A stretch of DNA of 64,000 bases from Cellulosimicrobium arenosum (lineage in GTDB: Bacteria; Actinomycetota; Actinomycetes; Actinomycetales; Cellulomonadaceae), in contig NZ_JACYHB010000009.1 of NCBI RefSeq assembly GCF_014837295.1, forward strand, positions 95,432 through 159,431, written 5' to 3'. Below, piece after piece: positions 1 through 10,328 of the stretch. The notes under the pieces were generated by a model. The model was not told the DNA's origin. It did no database searches and saw only the letters and a program-made list of their open reading frames with translations. Both the position numbers and the translations under genes were made by a program. Numbering within the stretch: the first letter of the stretch is position 1; each line of letters begins with the position of its first letter.

Positions 1-366
1 GCGATCTCCATCGCCGGTACCAAGGCCTCGACGAAGAGCACCACGAACGGCTTCGCGTCGTTCACCGTCACTCTCGCCGAACCCGGCACGTTCTCGCTCG
101 TCGCGACCGACGCCGACGGCACGGTGCTCTCGTCGCAGCAGATCGTCGCGTCCGACGCGGCGGAGGACGGCGCCGCAGAGGGCGGCGTGGCGGGGGACGG
201 CTCCGGCGAGGAGGGGGCGAGCGCGAGCGGCTCCGACGGCTCGGGGCTCGCGGAGACCGGAGCGGACGAGGTGCTGCTCATCTCGGGTGCCGCGCTCCTC
301 GTCCTCGGTGGAGCGACAGCGCTCCTGGTCAGCCGCAGGCGGCGCTCGACGAGCGACCGCCCCTGA
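1..366 (+). CDS. LAXTG-anchored surface protein, C-terminal fragment
   Basis: The reading frame is open from the first base of the window, so only the last 121 residues of a longer secreted protein are present. The fragment begins with an Ig-like beta-strand stretch (residues about 1-45), then a low-complexity Gly/Ala/Ser/Glu linker. It ends in a cell-wall sorting signal: LAETG, a hydrophobic segment of about 20 residues and an Arg-rich tail (RRRR). In high-GC Gram-positives LAXTG is the substrate motif of class E sortases, which attach the protein to peptidoglycan. What the ectodomain does cannot be read from this fragment. It stands before the exopolysaccharide locus but may be an independent transcription unit. 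Confidence 0.8.
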   Translation, partial: AISIAGTKASTKSTTNGFASFTVTLAEPGTFSLVATDADGTVLSSQQIVASDAAEDGAAEGGVAGDGSGEEGASASGSDGSGLAETGADEVLLISGAALLVLGGATALLVSRRRRSTSDRP

Positions 367-489
367 CGTCCGGAGCCGGCCGAGCAGGAACCACAGCACA
401 GCCGGCGGTACGCGCGGTGCGCCGAGCATCCACAGGGACTCGCGGAGCACGAGCGCTGTACCGGCGGCACGGACGTCGCGGGGGGCACC

Positions 490-2025
490 ATGACGTTGGA
501 GAAGGAACACAGGACCGGTGGGCCGGAGCAGCGTCCCGCCGTGCCGAAAGGGACAGCGAGAGGCAGCACCGCGTCCTTCGACACAGGACAGCTCGTCCGG
601 ATCGCGCTCGGCGCCTACCACAGGCCCGGGTGGAAGTCGCGGCTCGTCCGCCGCGTCGCGCTCGTCGACACGGCGGCCGTGGCGACCGCGCTGGCGGTCG
701 CGTACCTCGTGCGGTTCGACGGCATCGGCGGGACCACGCTCGACCTGCAGTACCTGGCCATCTCGGTCGGGCTGCTCGGCACGTGGTTGCTCGCCCTGCG
801 CATGGCCTTCTCGCGGGAGGGGCGGCTCCTCGGGACCGGGGCGCCCGAGTACGCGCGGGTGGTCAACGCGACCGTGGCGGTCTTCGGCCTCGTCGCGATC
901 GTCGCGTACCTGGTGAAGTACGACCTGGCCCGGGGATACGTGGCGATCGCCCTCCCGGTCGGGATCGTCCTCCTGCTGCTCGGCCGCTACACGACGCGAC
1001 GGCGTCTCGTCGCGCTCCGCGAGCGCGGCAGGTGCCGCTCCCGGACCGTCGTGGTCGGGGGCCGCGACGGTGCGGCGCACCTCGTCGACGAGCTGCGGGG
1101 GGCCACCCACGCCGGCTACCAGGTCGTCGGGGTCTGCGTCCCGGGAGGACCTGCCGACCCGGGGGAGCAGGTGGCGGGCGTCCCGGTCGTCGGCGACCTG
1201 GCTGACGCGTCTCGCCTCGTCGAACCGCTGCGCGCCGACACGGTCATGGTCACGGGCTCGGATCTCGTCACCCCACGAACCGTGAAGCGGCTCGCGTGGG
1301 ACCTCGAGCCCTGGGGCGCGGACCTCGTCCTCGCGCCCGCCCTCACCGACGTCGCAGGCCCCCGCATCCGCACGCGTCCCGTCGCCGGGCTCCCGCTGCT
1401 CCACGTCGAGGCTCCCGGGTACTCGGGCCCGCAGCACGTGCTCAAGCGGACCTTCGACGTCGTGGGCGCACTCGTGCTCGTCGTGCTCTTCTCGCTGCCG
1501 CTGCTCGTCACCGCGGTCGCGATCAAGGCGACCAGCCGTGGCCCGGTCCTCTTCCGCCAGGAGCGCGTCGGTCTCCAGGGCGAGCCGTTCACCGTGCTGA
1601 AGTTCCGGTCCATGGTGGTCGACGCCGAGTCCCGGCTCGAGGACGTCCTCGGCAAGGGCAACGTGGGCGTCTTCTACAAGCCCAAGGTCGATCCGCGCGT
1701 CACCGCCGTCGGGCGGTTCATCCGCCGGTACTCGATCGACGAGCTGCCGCAGCTGTTCAACGTCCTCGGGGGGTCGATGAGCCTCATCGGGCCGCGCCCG
1801 CAGGTCGCGCTCGAGGTCGACCAGTACGACGCGGAGATCGGCCGCCGGCTGCTCGTCAAGCCCGGGCTCACCGGACTCTGGCAGGTCTCGGGCCGGAACA
1901 ACCTCACGCTCGAGGAGAGCGTGCGGCTGGACCTCTACTACGTCGAGAACTGGACGATGGCGGGCGACCTGCTCATCCTCCTGCGGACGCTCCGAGCGGT
2001 GGTGGGGCGTGACGGCGCGTACTGA
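490..2025 (+). CDS. Polyprenyl glycosyl-phosphate transferase (WcaJ/WbaP type)
   Basis: 511 residues, usual for the family. It should start the repeat unit of an exopolysaccharide by moving a hexose-1-phosphate onto undecaprenyl phosphate at the membrane. The N-terminal half has four to five membrane segments (about residues 50-180) and a Rossmann-like CoA-binding-type domain. The C-terminal catalytic part starts with a membrane-entering helix near residue 318. It carries KFRSM (about 371), [12 protein letters not shown] (about 417), IGPRPQ and [14 protein letters not shown] (about 457), all hallmarks of the bacterial sugar transferase domain. ATG with GCGGGGGG upstream. It opens a run of co-directional polysaccharide genes. 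The sugar (Glc or Gal) cannot be told from sequence. Confidence 0.93.
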   Translation: MTLEKEHRTGGPEQRPAVPKGTARGSTASFDTGQLVRIALGAYHRPGWKSRLVRRVALVDTAAVATALAVAYLVRFDGIGGTTLDLQYLAISVGLLGTWLLALRMAFSREGRLLGTGAPEYARVVNATVAVFGLVAIVAYLVKYDLARGYVAIALPVGIVLLLLGRYTTRRRLVALRERGRCRSRTVVVGGRDGAAHLVDELRGATHAGYQVVGVCVPGGPADPGEQVAGVPVVGDLADASRLVEPLRADTVMVTGSDLVTPRTVKRLAWDLEPWGADLVLAPALTDVAGPRIRTRPVAGLPLLHVEAPGYSGPQHVLKRTFDVVGALVLVVLFSLPLLVTAVAIKATSRGPVLFRQERVGLQGEPFTVLKFRSMVVDAESRLEDVLGKGNVGVFYKPKVDPRVTAVGRFIRRYSIDELPQLFNVLGGSMSLIGPRPQVALEVDQYDAEIGRRLLVKPGLTGLWQVSGRNNLTLEESVRLDLYYVENWTMAGDLLILLRTLRAVVGRDGAY

Positions 2026-2118
2026 GAGCGGTCGGTCGCCCGTGCGGCGAGCACACCCGACCCGGACAGCATGTTCAGCAGCTCGGCAGCACCCAGTGAC
2101 GACGAACGGGGCAGGCAG

Positions 2119-3147
2119 ATGAAGAAGGCACTGGTCACCGGGATCACCGGCCAGGACGGCTCCTACCTCGCAGAGTTCCTGCTCCGCAAGGGCTACGAGG
2201 TCCACGGGTTGATCCGCCGTGCGTCGACGTTCAACACCGCACGGATCGACCACCTCTACCAGGACCCCCACCAGGAGGACGCGCGGCTCTTCCTGCACTA
2301 CGCGGATCTGTCCGACGGCGCGCGGCTCGTCACGCTCCTCTCGCAGATCCGCCCCCACGAGGTCTACAACCTCGCCGCGCAGTCGCACGTACGCGTGTCG
2401 TTCGACGAGCCGGAGCACACCGCGGACACGACCGGGACCGGTGCGATCAGACTCCTGGAGGCAGTCCGCCTCGCAGGCATCGACACGCGCTACTACCAGG
2501 CGTCGTCCTCCGAGCTGTTCGGTGCGACTCCTCCGCCGCAGAGCGAGATCACCCCGTTCTACCCGCGGTCGCCGTATGCCGCCGCGAAGCTCTACGCGTA
2601 CTGGATCACGAAGAACTATCGCGAGGCGTACGACCTCTTCGCCGTCAACGGCATCCTCTTCAACCACGAGTCGCCACGGCGTGGCGAGACGTTCGTGACG
2701 CGCAAGATCACGCGTGCGGTCGCCGCCATCCACGCGGGGACGCAGGAGGACCTGTACATGGGCAACCTCGACGCGATCCGCGACTGGGGCTACGCGGCCG
2801 AGTACGTCGAGGGCATGTGGCGGATGCTGCAGGCGGACGAGCCCGACGACTTCGTGCTGGCCACGGGGATCGGGATGAGCGTCCGGGACTTTCTCGAGGC
2901 GTCGTTCTCCCATGTCGGGCTCGACTGGCGGGACCACGTGCGCTTCGACGAGCGCTACCTGCGCCCGACAGAGGTGGACGCGCTCATCGGTGACCCCAGC
3001 AAGGCTCATGCCGACCTCGGGTGGAAGCCGGCCGTCGACGGCCGAGAGCTCGCCCGGATCATGGTGGAGGCGGACCTCGAGCTGCTCCAGCACGCCGGCT
3101 CGCCCTGGATCGACCGCGTCGCTCTCGCCACCTGGGACGCGGCATGA
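2119..3147 (+). CDS. gmd: GDP-mannose 4,6-dehydratase
   Basis: 342 residues. Converts GDP-D-mannose to GDP-4-keto-6-deoxymannose, the first step to GDP-L-fucose, in the cytoplasm. It is an extended short-chain dehydrogenase: the NADP-binding motif [15 protein letters not shown] is at the very N-terminus, the catalytic Ser/Glu pair sits in SSSELFG, and the Tyr/Lys pair in [15 protein letters not shown]. The signature [17 protein letters not shown] is typical of GMD. The frame is open upstream to an ATG at 2071, but the family N-terminus and the GGGGCAGG ribosome site point to ATG 2119. The stop overlaps the start of the next gene (ATGA), so it is translationally coupled to fcl. Confidence 0.96.
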   Translation: MKKALVTGITGQDGSYLAEFLLRKGYEVHGLIRRASTFNTARIDHLYQDPHQEDARLFLHYADLSDGARLVTLLSQIRPHEVYNLAAQSHVRVSFDEPEHTADTTGTGAIRLLEAVRLAGIDTRYYQASSSELFGATPPPQSEITPFYPRSPYAAAKLYAYWITKNYREAYDLFAVNGILFNHESPRRGETFVTRKITRAVAAIHAGTQEDLYMGNLDAIRDWGYAAEYVEGMWRMLQADEPDDFVLATGIGMSVRDFLEASFSHVGLDWRDHVRFDERYLRPTEVDALIGDPSKAHADLGWKPAVDGRELARIMVEADLELLQHAGSPWIDRVALATWDAA

Positions 3148-4160
3148 CGGGCCACGGCGACGACCGCGACCGGGTCTCCTACGCACCGGCGCCGCTGGAC
3201 CGGGACGCCACGTTCTACGTCGCAGGTCATCGAGGTCTGGTCGGCTCGGCCATCTGGCGGCGGTTGGAGTCGGCCGGGTTCGGGCGTCTCCTGGGCCGCT
3301 CCTCGGCGGAGCTGGACCTCACCGACCGCGATGCCGTCCTCGACCTCTTCCGCGAGCACCGACCTCGATACGTGGTGGTCGCCGCGGCGAAGGTGGGCGG
3401 CATCTTGGCGAACGCCACGTACCCGGTGGACTTCCTCAGCGAGAACCTGCGCATCCAGGTGAACGTCCTCGACGCGGCGCGCGCGTACGAGGTGGAGCGG
3501 CTCCTCTTCCTGGGTTCGTCCTGCATCTACCCGCGGCTCGCCCCGCAGCCCATCGTCGAGGAGTCGTTGCTCACCGGCCACCTGGAGCCGACGAACGACG
3601 CGTACGCGATCGCGAAGATCGCAGGCATCCTCCAGGTCCAGGCGGTGCGGCGTCAGGACGGCCTGCCGTGGATCTCCGCCATGCCGACGAACCTCTACGG
3701 TCCCGGGGACAACTTCTCCCCCGCCGGGTCCCACGTCCTCCCGGCCCTGATCCGGCGCTACGACGAGGCCGCCGCGTCGCGCGCACCCAGCGTCACCAAC
3801 TGGGGGACCGGCTCGCCGCGCCGTGAGTTCCTCCACAGCGACGACATGGCGGACGCGTGCCTGCACCTCCTCGAGCACTACGACGGTCCTACGCACGTCA
3901 ACGTGGGCACCGGCACGGACGTGACGATCCAGGAGGTCGCCGCCACGATCGCCGGCGTCGTCGGCTACGAGGGCGAGACGCTCTGGGACCGGACCAAGCC
4001 CGACGGGACGCCGCAGAAGCTCCTCGACGTCGCGCGGCTCCGGTCGACAGGGTGGACCGCGTCGATCGGGTTGGAGGAGGGCCTCGCCTCGACCGTCGAG
4101 TGGTACCGCTCGAGCACGAGGACCGGGAGCAGGACGGCGGCATCACATGTCGGGGCCTGA
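3144..4160 (+). CDS. fcl: GDP-L-fucose synthase
   Basis: 338 residues. Carries out 3,5-epimerisation and NADPH reduction of GDP-4-keto-6-deoxymannose to GDP-L-fucose. The Rossmann motif is [16 protein letters not shown] near residue 28. The catalytic Ser lies in SSCIYPR, and Tyr/Lys in [20 protein letters not shown] is a further family signature. Start ATG 3144 overlaps the gmd stop by four bases, and the family-like N-terminus begins soon after. The adjacent gmd/fcl pair implies that the polymer contains L-fucose. No mannose isomerase or GDP-mannose pyrophosphorylase is present here, so GDP-mannose must come from genes elsewhere. Confidence 0.96.
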   Translation: MTGHGDDRDRVSYAPAPLDRDATFYVAGHRGLVGSAIWRRLESAGFGRLLGRSSAELDLTDRDAVLDLFREHRPRYVVVAAAKVGGILANATYPVDFLSENLRIQVNVLDAARAYEVERLLFLGSSCIYPRLAPQPIVEESLLTGHLEPTNDAYAIAKIAGILQVQAVRRQDGLPWISAMPTNLYGPGDNFSPAGSHVLPALIRRYDEAAASRAPSVTNWGTGSPRREFLHSDDMADACLHLLEHYDGPTHVNVGTGTDVTIQEVAATIAGVVGYEGETLWDRTKPDGTPQKLLDVARLRSTGWTASIGLEEGLASTVEWYRSSTRTGSRTAASHVGA

Positions 4161-5442
4161 GGTGGGGAGCACGCTCGGCGGTCGCCGCATCACCGTGGTC
4201 GGGACCAACTATGCGCCCGAGACCACGGGGAACGCCCCGTACACGAGGGCGCTCGCCGTCGCGCTGGCGGACGCCGGCGGTGACGTGCGTGTCGTCACCG
4301 GGGTGCCGCACTACCCGCAGTGGCAGGTGACCGATCCGCGCTACACGAGGGGCAGCGTGTGGGCAGAGGTGATCGACGGCGTGCCGGTCACGCGCGTGCG
4401 GCACGTCGTGCCGGCGCGACCGGGAGTCGCGGGCCGCGGCGCCTTCGAGGCGACCTTCTTCTCGAGGGCGCTGCAGGTGGTGCGCAGGCAGCCGGCGGAC
4501 CTCGTGATCGCCGTGACGCCCATGCTCTCCGGCCTGGCGGCAGCGACGTTCTCGGGCGCTCGCGCGCGAGCCGTGCTCGTGCAGGACCTGACGGGCAACG
4601 GCGCCTCTCAGTCGGGAGCCGCCGGCCCGCAGATCGGTCGGGCCCTCGGTCGGGTCGAGTACGCCATGCTCCGACGGTGCGCCCGCGTCGGGGTCATCAC
4701 CGAGAGGTTCGAGGACGTCCTCGTCGCGAAGGGGGTCGACCCGTCGCGGATCGACGTGCTGCCCAACTTCTCGCACGTCGAGCGCACGGCCACCGACAGG
4801 CTCGCTGCGCGGCGCGCCCTGGGCTGGAACCCGGGGGACTTCATCGTCGCGCACACCGGGAACATGGGGATGAAGCAGGGACTCGAGAGCGTGGTGGATG
4901 CCGCGATTCTCGCGGAGCACGTCGGGCCGCCGGTGAAGTTCGTCCTCGTCGGCGACGGGAACCAGCGTGTCGCCCTCGAGCAGCGCGGGCGGAGCGCGAG
5001 CCGTCTTGATCTCGTCCCTCCGGTGACCGCCGAGCAGTACCCGGCGGTCCTGGCTGCGGCGGACGTCCTGCTGGTCAACGAGAAGCCGGGCGTGGTCGAG
5101 ATGTCCATGCCCAGCAAGCTCACGTCCTACGCGGCCGCCCGCCGGCCGGTCCTCGCTGCCGTCGAACCGGGGAGCATCACGCACTCCTTCCTGACGGAGC
5201 ACGATGCGGCGCTGGTCGTGCCGGCCGGTCGGCCCGGAGAGCTCCTGGACGCCGTGCTCGAGCTGGCCGCCGGCGAGAAGGAGCGGGACGACCTGGCGCA
5301 CCGGATCGGACGGCTCTACGACACGGTCTACAGCAGGGAGGCCGCCGAGCGTCGATACGTCGAGTTCGCCGGCCGAGCGCTCGGGGTCTTCCCGAGTCGC
5401 ACGACCGACACCGCCCGTCCGTCCACCAGGGCGGCGGCGTGA
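4147..5442 (+). CDS. Glycosyltransferase, GT4 family (WcaI-like)
   Basis: 431 residues, GT-B fold. The N-terminal acceptor domain carries NYAPETTGNAPYT near residue 19, the pattern seen in WcaI-type fucosyl/glycosyltransferases. The C-terminal donor domain has HTGNMGMKQGLESVVDAA, VGDGNQRVALE and the PSKLTSYAAARRPVLA segment that replaces the usual PSxxEg(m)G(l) loop in this subfamily. Cytoplasmic, acting on the undecaprenyl-linked oligosaccharide. The ATG overlaps the end of fcl by 14 bases, consistent with one operon. The donor sugar is not determinable, though GDP-fucose is a reasonable guess from the neighbours. Confidence 0.88.
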   Translation: MSGPEVGSTLGGRRITVVGTNYAPETTGNAPYTRALAVALADAGGDVRVVTGVPHYPQWQVTDPRYTRGSVWAEVIDGVPVTRVRHVVPARPGVAGRGAFEATFFSRALQVVRRQPADLVIAVTPMLSGLAAATFSGARARAVLVQDLTGNGASQSGAAGPQIGRALGRVEYAMLRRCARVGVITERFEDVLVAKGVDPSRIDVLPNFSHVERTATDRLAARRALGWNPGDFIVAHTGNMGMKQGLESVVDAAILAEHVGPPVKFVLVGDGNQRVALEQRGRSASRLDLVPPVTAEQYPAVLAAADVLLVNEKPGVVEMSMPSKLTSYAAARRPVLAAVEPGSITHSFLTEHDAALVVPAGRPGELLDAVLELAAGEKERDDLAHRIGRLYDTVYSREAAERRYVEFAGRALGVFPSRTTDTARPSTRAAA

Positions 5443-6491
5443 CCGCGGGCGAGCGGACAGGGCCGGTGGTCTCGGTCGTCGTACCCGTGCACGACGACGC
5501 CGAGCATCTCCCCGCGTGCTTCGCCCAGCTGGACGCCCTCATCTACGAGAACCTCGAGGTGGTGCTCGTCGACGACTGCTCCGTCGACGACTCCGGGCGA
5601 CTCATGCGCGAGTACGCCGCGAGCCGTCCGCACGTGCGGGTCATCTCGTCGGACGTGGTCCGTGGTGTCGCGCGGGCACGGAACACCGCTCTGGCGGAGG
5701 CGAGCGGCTCGTACATCTGGCTGACCGACTGCGACGACACGTGGTCGCCCGAGATCGTCTCCCGGCTGGTCGAGGCCGCAGAAGCAGCTCGGGCCGACGT
5801 GACGATGTGCGACGCCGAACGCGTCGTCGCGGACACCGGTGCACGGAGCGTCATCGCCGACTCCGTCAGCGGGGCGGCCGACGGGGCCGAGCTCCTCGCG
5901 CAGCTGCTCACCGGCCGTGTGAAGGGACACCTGTGGAACAAGCTCTTCCGCGCGGACGTGCTCGGCACCGACCCGTTCCCGCTGACGCGTGCGCACTCGG
6001 ACCTGGGCGGGATGCTCACGCTCGCGGGGAGCGTAGGGCGGATCGCGACCGTTCGCGCCGTCCTCTACACCTACAGGGTGCGGGCGGGGAGCATCCTCAA
6101 CTCGGCGACGTACTCGTGGACCGATCTGCCGACCTGTCTCGAGCAGGCGTGCGCAGCCGTGGGCGCACTGCCGCAGGCCACCGGTCGGCGCCTGTCTCCG
6201 GCGCTCGACGCCTTCGCCCTGCGTGCGGTCCATCTGCCGCTCGCCAACGAGGTGCTGCGCCGGGACGGCCCGTCGGACGTGCTCGTCCGAGCCCGCGCAG
6301 GCATCCGGCGCTTGCTCGTGCCGTCGCGGTTGGTGAGGAGCATGCGTCTGGTGGGTACGGGCACGCTCCTGCGAGCCGTCCTGCTCTGTGCCGCGCCACG
6401 GTGGTACGCGTCGCTCTACCGGCAGCACCGGGCGCGTCGCTGGGGTCGGACGGACGCCTTCCGGCTCGCGACCGGCGGAGCCCGACCGTGA
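5439..6491 (+). CDS. Glycosyltransferase family 2
   Basis: 350 residues, inverting GT-A type. The N-terminus has VSVVVPVHDDAEHLPACFAQL and VLVDDCSVDDS (nucleotide binding). The metal-binding Asp motif is in WLTDCDDTW near residue 103. The C-terminal region after about residue 210 is helical and basic and contains no clear membrane segment. The GTG start overlaps the previous stop (GTGA), a coupling that recurs through this locus. It most likely adds one sugar to the repeat unit on the inner face of the membrane. The specificity is unknown. Confidence 0.88.
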   Translation: MTAGERTGPVVSVVVPVHDDAEHLPACFAQLDALIYENLEVVLVDDCSVDDSGRLMREYAASRPHVRVISSDVVRGVARARNTALAEASGSYIWLTDCDDTWSPEIVSRLVEAAEAARADVTMCDAERVVADTGARSVIADSVSGAADGAELLAQLLTGRVKGHLWNKLFRADVLGTDPFPLTRAHSDLGGMLTLAGSVGRIATVRAVLYTYRVRAGSILNSATYSWTDLPTCLEQACAAVGALPQATGRRLSPALDAFALRAVHLPLANEVLRRDGPSDVLVRARAGIRRLLVPSRLVRSMRLVGTGTLLRAVLLCAAPRWYASLYRQHRARRWGRTDAFRLATGGARP

Positions 6492-7726
6492 GCACCGTGG
6501 TCGCGCCGCGGGCGATGGTGAAGGACTATGCGGGTGTCCTCGGAGGTCGCGTGCTCGCGGCGCTCCTGCAAGCGCTCACCTTCGTCCTCCTCGCGCGTGC
6601 CGCCGGCCCGGGCGACTTCGGACTGGTCGTCGCGACCACCGGTGCGACGACGGCGGTCTCGGCAGCCTTCGGCTTCGGCTTCGGCCCGTACCTCGCCCGG
6701 ATACGGTCCCTCCGGCCCGACTCGACCGTGGTCGGGGACCTGGTCCGGCAGAACAACCGGACGAGCGTCGTCCTCGGTGCTGCAGCGCTCGTGGCGTTCG
6801 TCGCGCTCGGGCTGCTCGACCCCCGGTTCTGGGCGCTCGCGCCGCTCGCGCCGGCGCTCGTCGCCCAGCGCAGCTCCGCGGTCTGGCAGGGGTTGGCGGT
6901 CGCGGACGAACGCACGCGGCTCTTCGGCGCTGCCCTGTCGCTGCGTCGCCTCGTCCTGCTCGTGGGCCTGGGGCTGCTCCTGGCAGCCGGGGTCGACACG
7001 CTGCTCTCGTTCGCCATCGCCTCCGTGGTCTCGGAGTCATCGGTCAACCTCTTCCTCCGCCGTCGGCTGGCGTCCTCGGTTCCTGCGGGAGAGGGGCGGA
7101 CCCTTCGCCCGCTCGTCCGCGAGGCCGTCCCGTTCTGGATCGAGACGATCGCGGGGCAGCTGCGCAACCTCGATGTCCTGGCGGTCACCGTCGCGGGCGG
7201 GACGGTGGCGGCAGGCATGTTCGCCGCGGCATCCCGTGTGAGCTCCGTGGTGAACCTCGTCCCCAGCACCCTCGCGACAGTTCTCATGCCCCGGGTGTCG
7301 AGATACGGGATGTCGCAGCGGCGTGCGACGGCTGCCGCCGTCACCGTGGGAACGGGCTTCATGGCAGTGGTCCTGGCCGGGATCGTCGTACTCGCACCGT
7401 GGGCGGTGCCGGTCGTGCTGGGCGACGCGTACACGTCGGCGGTGCCTGTGCTGCAGGTGTACTGCTGCGGCCTGCTCGTGCTGGCGTTCGTGACGATGAT
7501 CAACGCGGTCCTGCAGGGTGCCGGTCTCGCTCGGGTCGTCGGTCGTGCGTCGATGATCGGCGCCGCGGCGATCATCGTCGGCGTCGCGGCAGGGGCGGCG
7601 ACCGGCGGAGCCGTGGGCGCGAGCATCGGCTACAGCGCGGCATGGATCGTCCAGCTCGTCGTCCTCGCCGTCATGGTCCGCGCCGTGACCCGGCGCACGG
7701 CGCTATCACCGGAGGAGGATCGATGA
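6488..7726 (+). CDS. Wzx-type oligosaccharide flippase
   Basis: 412 residues, highly hydrophobic, with 10-12 predicted membrane segments spread over the whole length, as in the MATE-like Wzx/polysaccharide transporter family. The frame is open far upstream, but the preceding part overlaps the GT2 gene in another frame. The GTG at 6488 forms a GTGA overlap and is followed by a typical start, KDYAGVLGGRVLAALLQALT. It should flip the finished undecaprenyl-linked repeat unit to the outer face for polymerisation by the Wzy-like protein encoded two genes later. Arg residues between helices 2 and 3 (YLARIRSLR) resemble those of other Wzx proteins. Confidence 0.85.
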   Translation: MSTVVAPRAMVKDYAGVLGGRVLAALLQALTFVLLARAAGPGDFGLVVATTGATTAVSAAFGFGFGPYLARIRSLRPDSTVVGDLVRQNNRTSVVLGAAALVAFVALGLLDPRFWALAPLAPALVAQRSSAVWQGLAVADERTRLFGAALSLRRLVLLVGLGLLLAAGVDTLLSFAIASVVSESSVNLFLRRRLASSVPAGEGRTLRPLVREAVPFWIETIAGQLRNLDVLAVTVAGGTVAAGMFAAASRVSSVVNLVPSTLATVLMPRVSRYGMSQRRATAAAVTVGTGFMAVVLAGIVVLAPWAVPVVLGDAYTSAVPVLQVYCCGLLVLAFVTMINAVLQGAGLARVVGRASMIGAAAIIVGVAAGAATGGAVGASIGYSAAWIVQLVVLAVMVRAVTRRTALSPEEDR

Positions 7727-8853
7727 CCGTCGAGCAGGGTGGGACGCGGACGTTCATGGTCCTGTCGGGACCGTTCCGCAACGTGGGTGACACGATCATC
7801 CGACGACGGGGGATCCAGTGGCTCCAGGCCGCGGGCACGCCCCACGTGTACGTGGGTGCGGGTCGCGAGCGCTGGGTGGCGGACGTGGTGCCGGACGGCG
7901 ACGTCGTGGTGCACACGCGGTTCACGGCGTGGCTGCGGGCCCTGCTGCGCACCCCTCGTCGGTCGCGCGCCCTGGCCCTCGAGCCGGGTGAGTTCTCCAC
8001 CGACCACCGGTTCGCGCGGCCGGTGCTCGCCGCCGCCGTGCTGGCCGTCGTCGTCCGCCTGACCGGTGGCCGGGTCCTCCAGCTTCCTCGCGCGCTCGCG
8101 GCCTCGTCACCGGGGTGGGGTGCCGTGTACGGCGTCGCCGTCCGGGTGGCCGACATCGCCCTGTGGCGCGAGGAGCGGAGCGCGACCCGCTTCCGTCGAG
8201 GGAGCCTCGTCCCCGACATCGCCTTCGACGACCCCCTGGCCGACCCTGCGGGCTCCGCGTCCCGGAGCCTTCTCACGATCTCGCTGCGAGGAGACCGGGA
8301 GCCCGTCGACGCGCGCTGGTTCGACGCCGTCCGTGGTGCCGCAGCGGACCTCGGTCTCCAGCCCTGCGTGGTGGTCCAGGTCGAGAGCGACGGACCGCGG
8401 GCGACCGAGATCGCCGCCGAGCTGGACGCCGAGCTGGTCTCGTGGCCCGCGCAGGTGAGCTCGAGCGAGCAGGAGGAAGCACTGCGCAGCGTCTATCGGC
8501 GGACCGCGATCACCGTCAGCGATCGTCTCCACGTCCTGGTCGTCGCGGCGGTCGAGGGGTCGCTCGTCGCCCAGGTCGCGGTGCGTCCGACGACGAAGAT
8601 CGAGAGGCACATGCTCGCTGCCGGTGTGCCGTGCCCGAGCTTCGACACGGGGCGCGACTCCGCCGCCGTCGTCAGGGAAGGGCTCTCGTCGCTCGCCTCG
8701 CAGCGGGAGGACGTGCTCCGACGCGTAGGGATCGCGCGAGAGAAGGCGGCATGGGTGCGGAGAGCGTCGACCACGACGCTGCGCGGACGCCCGACCTTCG
8801 GCATCGCGGAACGGCCCGTGACCGGTTCCCTGGTCGAGGAGCCGACGACGTGA
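7723..8853 (+). CDS. Polysaccharide pyruvyl transferase family protein (WcaK-like)
   Basis: 376 residues. The N-terminus (SGPFRNVGDTIIRRRGIQWL) resembles the GNxGD-type opening of the pyruvyl transferase family. A conserved C-terminal segment SDRLHVLVVAAVEGSLVAQV (about residue 266) corresponds to the family R-x-H motif. The family adds ketal-linked pyruvate from PEP to sugar residues of exopolysaccharides. The start is ATG 7723 behind GGAGGAGG, the clearest ribosome site in the locus, and it overlaps the wzx stop. The middle third is divergent, so the transferred group remains an inference. By position it matches WcaK of colanic acid loci. Confidence 0.72.
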   Translation: MTVEQGGTRTFMVLSGPFRNVGDTIIRRRGIQWLQAAGTPHVYVGAGRERWVADVVPDGDVVVHTRFTAWLRALLRTPRRSRALALEPGEFSTDHRFARPVLAAAVLAVVVRLTGGRVLQLPRALAASSPGWGAVYGVAVRVADIALWREERSATRFRRGSLVPDIAFDDPLADPAGSASRSLLTISLRGDREPVDARWFDAVRGAAADLGLQPCVVVQVESDGPRATEIAAELDAELVSWPAQVSSSEQEEALRSVYRRTAITVSDRLHVLVVAAVEGSLVAQVAVRPTTKIERHMLAAGVPCPSFDTGRDSAAVVREGLSSLASQREDVLRRVGIAREKAAWVRRASTTTLRGRPTFGIAERPVTGSLVEEPTT

Positions 8854-10328
8854 CCCGGCCGACGACCCTCCTCCGTCCGCTCGTCGGCGAGCTCTCGGCA
8901 CGAGACGATCCGCCGCTGGTGCTGCGACGCGAGCGACCGGCCTCCACCCTGCTCGATGCCCTCGCGCCGACGACCGGCATCGGGATCGGCGTCGGCGTCC
9001 CTCTCGTGCTGGTGGCCACGTTCGAGATCGACGCGAGCCGCCTGCCCTTGCTCCTCGTGACCGCGATCGCCGGCTGGCGGCTCTCGTGGACCACGTTCAG
9101 GTCGAGCGGTGGCATCGTCCAGCCCTTCTTCTACCTGTACTTCTTCCTCTTCCTGGGTGTGGCCCCTCTCGTGCAGCTCGGCGTCGGCCGCCTGCCGTGG
9201 AGCGTGGTGCCCGACGACGGCTCGGTGCGGACGGCCGCGATGGTCGTCCTGCTGGCTCTGCTGGCGCACGAGGTGGGCAACCTGGTCGGTAGGGGGAGAG
9301 CGTCGCGACCACGCCCACCCACCCCGGTCCGGCGCGTGCTCGATGCGCGACGGGTACGCCTCCTGCTCACACTGGCTCTCGTCCTGTACGCCATCGCCAT
9401 CGCGCGACTCGGCGGGCCGGGGGCACTCTTCTCCAGCCGCTTCGAGCGGGGAGAGACCCTCTACGGCACCCGGGCGTCCGAGGCCGATTCCCTCGGGATC
9501 CTCCTGTCCGTCGCGACGACCGCCGTGGTGTTCGTCGCCGCGTACGCGAGCGTGCTGGTCGCCAAGCGCTCCCGGTCCGCCGGGCAGCGGGTCGTCGCGC
9601 TTCTCGCAGTGCTCCTGGCGGTGACCCTGACCAATCCGGTCTCGTCCGCCCGGTATCACGTCGGAGTGGTCTGGGGAGGCCTGCTCATCGCCGTCCTCTG
9701 GCCGCTCACGCGGCGAAAGGTGGCGGCGCTCATGATCGCGTTCACCGCCGGTCTCGTCGTCGTCTTCCCGCTGCTGAACCTGTTCCGGACCGCGACGACG
9801 CGCGACTCCGACGGCCCGTCGACCGCCGTGCTCGGTACCGTCGACTTCGACTCCTTCCAGATGGCGGCCACGGCGGTGAGCTATGTGCGACTCGCCGGGT
9901 ACCAGCTCGGAGAGCAGCTCCTCGGCGCGGTGACCTTCTGGGTCCCTCGCAGTCTCTGGCCCGGGAAGCCGCAGGGGTCCGGGAGCATCCTGGGCGAGTC
10001 GTTCGGCTTCCCGATCACGAACCTGTCGACGCCGCTGCCTGCGGAGCTGTACCTCGACGGCGGGCTCGTCCTCGTCGTCGTGGTGCTCGTGGTCTACGGG
10101 TTGCTCGGCGTTCGGGCCGACGCGCACGTGGAGAGCCGCACCATGTCCTGGACGGGACTCTTCGTGCCCGTCTTCGCCATCTACCAGGTGATCCTCCTGC
10201 GCGGGTCGCTGCTCCAGGCGATGATGCTGATCTCCCTCATCGCTGGTGCACTCTGGTTCGCCACGGCGCGCGTCGCCAGGCCGGACGACGCGGGGCCACG
10301 ACCTGCCGATCGACGGGAGGTCCCGTGA
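8850..10328 (+). CDS. O-antigen/exopolysaccharide polymerase (Wzy-like)
   Basis: 492 residues with roughly 11-12 membrane segments and a large extracytoplasmic loop between about residues 330 and 410 (containing WVPRSLWPGKPQGSGS). This is the architecture of Wzy/OAT polymerases, which join repeat units at the outer face. Primary sequence is poorly conserved in this family, so the call rests on topology, the SLWPGKP loop seen in O-antigen polymerase-like proteins and the position between pyruvyltransferase and glycosyltransferase genes. The GTG start overlaps the previous stop (GTGA). Confidence 0.78.
   Translation: MTRPTTLLRPLVGELSARDDPPLVLRRERPASTLLDALAPTTGIGIGVGVPLVLVATFEIDASRLPLLLVTAIAGWRLSWTTFRSSGGIVQPFFYLYFFLFLGVAPLVQLGVGRLPWSVVPDDGSVRTAAMVVLLALLAHEVGNLVGRGRASRPRPPTPVRRVLDARRVRLLLTLALVLYAIAIARLGGPGALFSSRFERGETLYGTRASEADSLGILLSVATTAVVFVAAYASVLVAKRSRSAGQRVVALLAVLLAVTLTNPVSSARYHVGVVWGGLLIAVLWPLTRRKVAALMIAFTAGLVVVFPLLNLFRTATTRDSDGPSTAVLGTVDFDSFQMAATAVSYVRLAGYQLGEQLLGAVTFWVPRSLWPGKPQGSGSILGESFGFPITNLSTPLPAELYLDGGLVLVVVVLVVYGLLGVRADAHVESRTMSWTGLFVPVFAIYQVILLRGSLLQAMMLISLIAGALWFATARVARPDDAGPRPADRREVP

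Noticed and set aside
2071..2118. Earlier start for gmd
   Set aside because: It would add 16 residues that do not fit the family N-terminus, and lacks a ribosome site.
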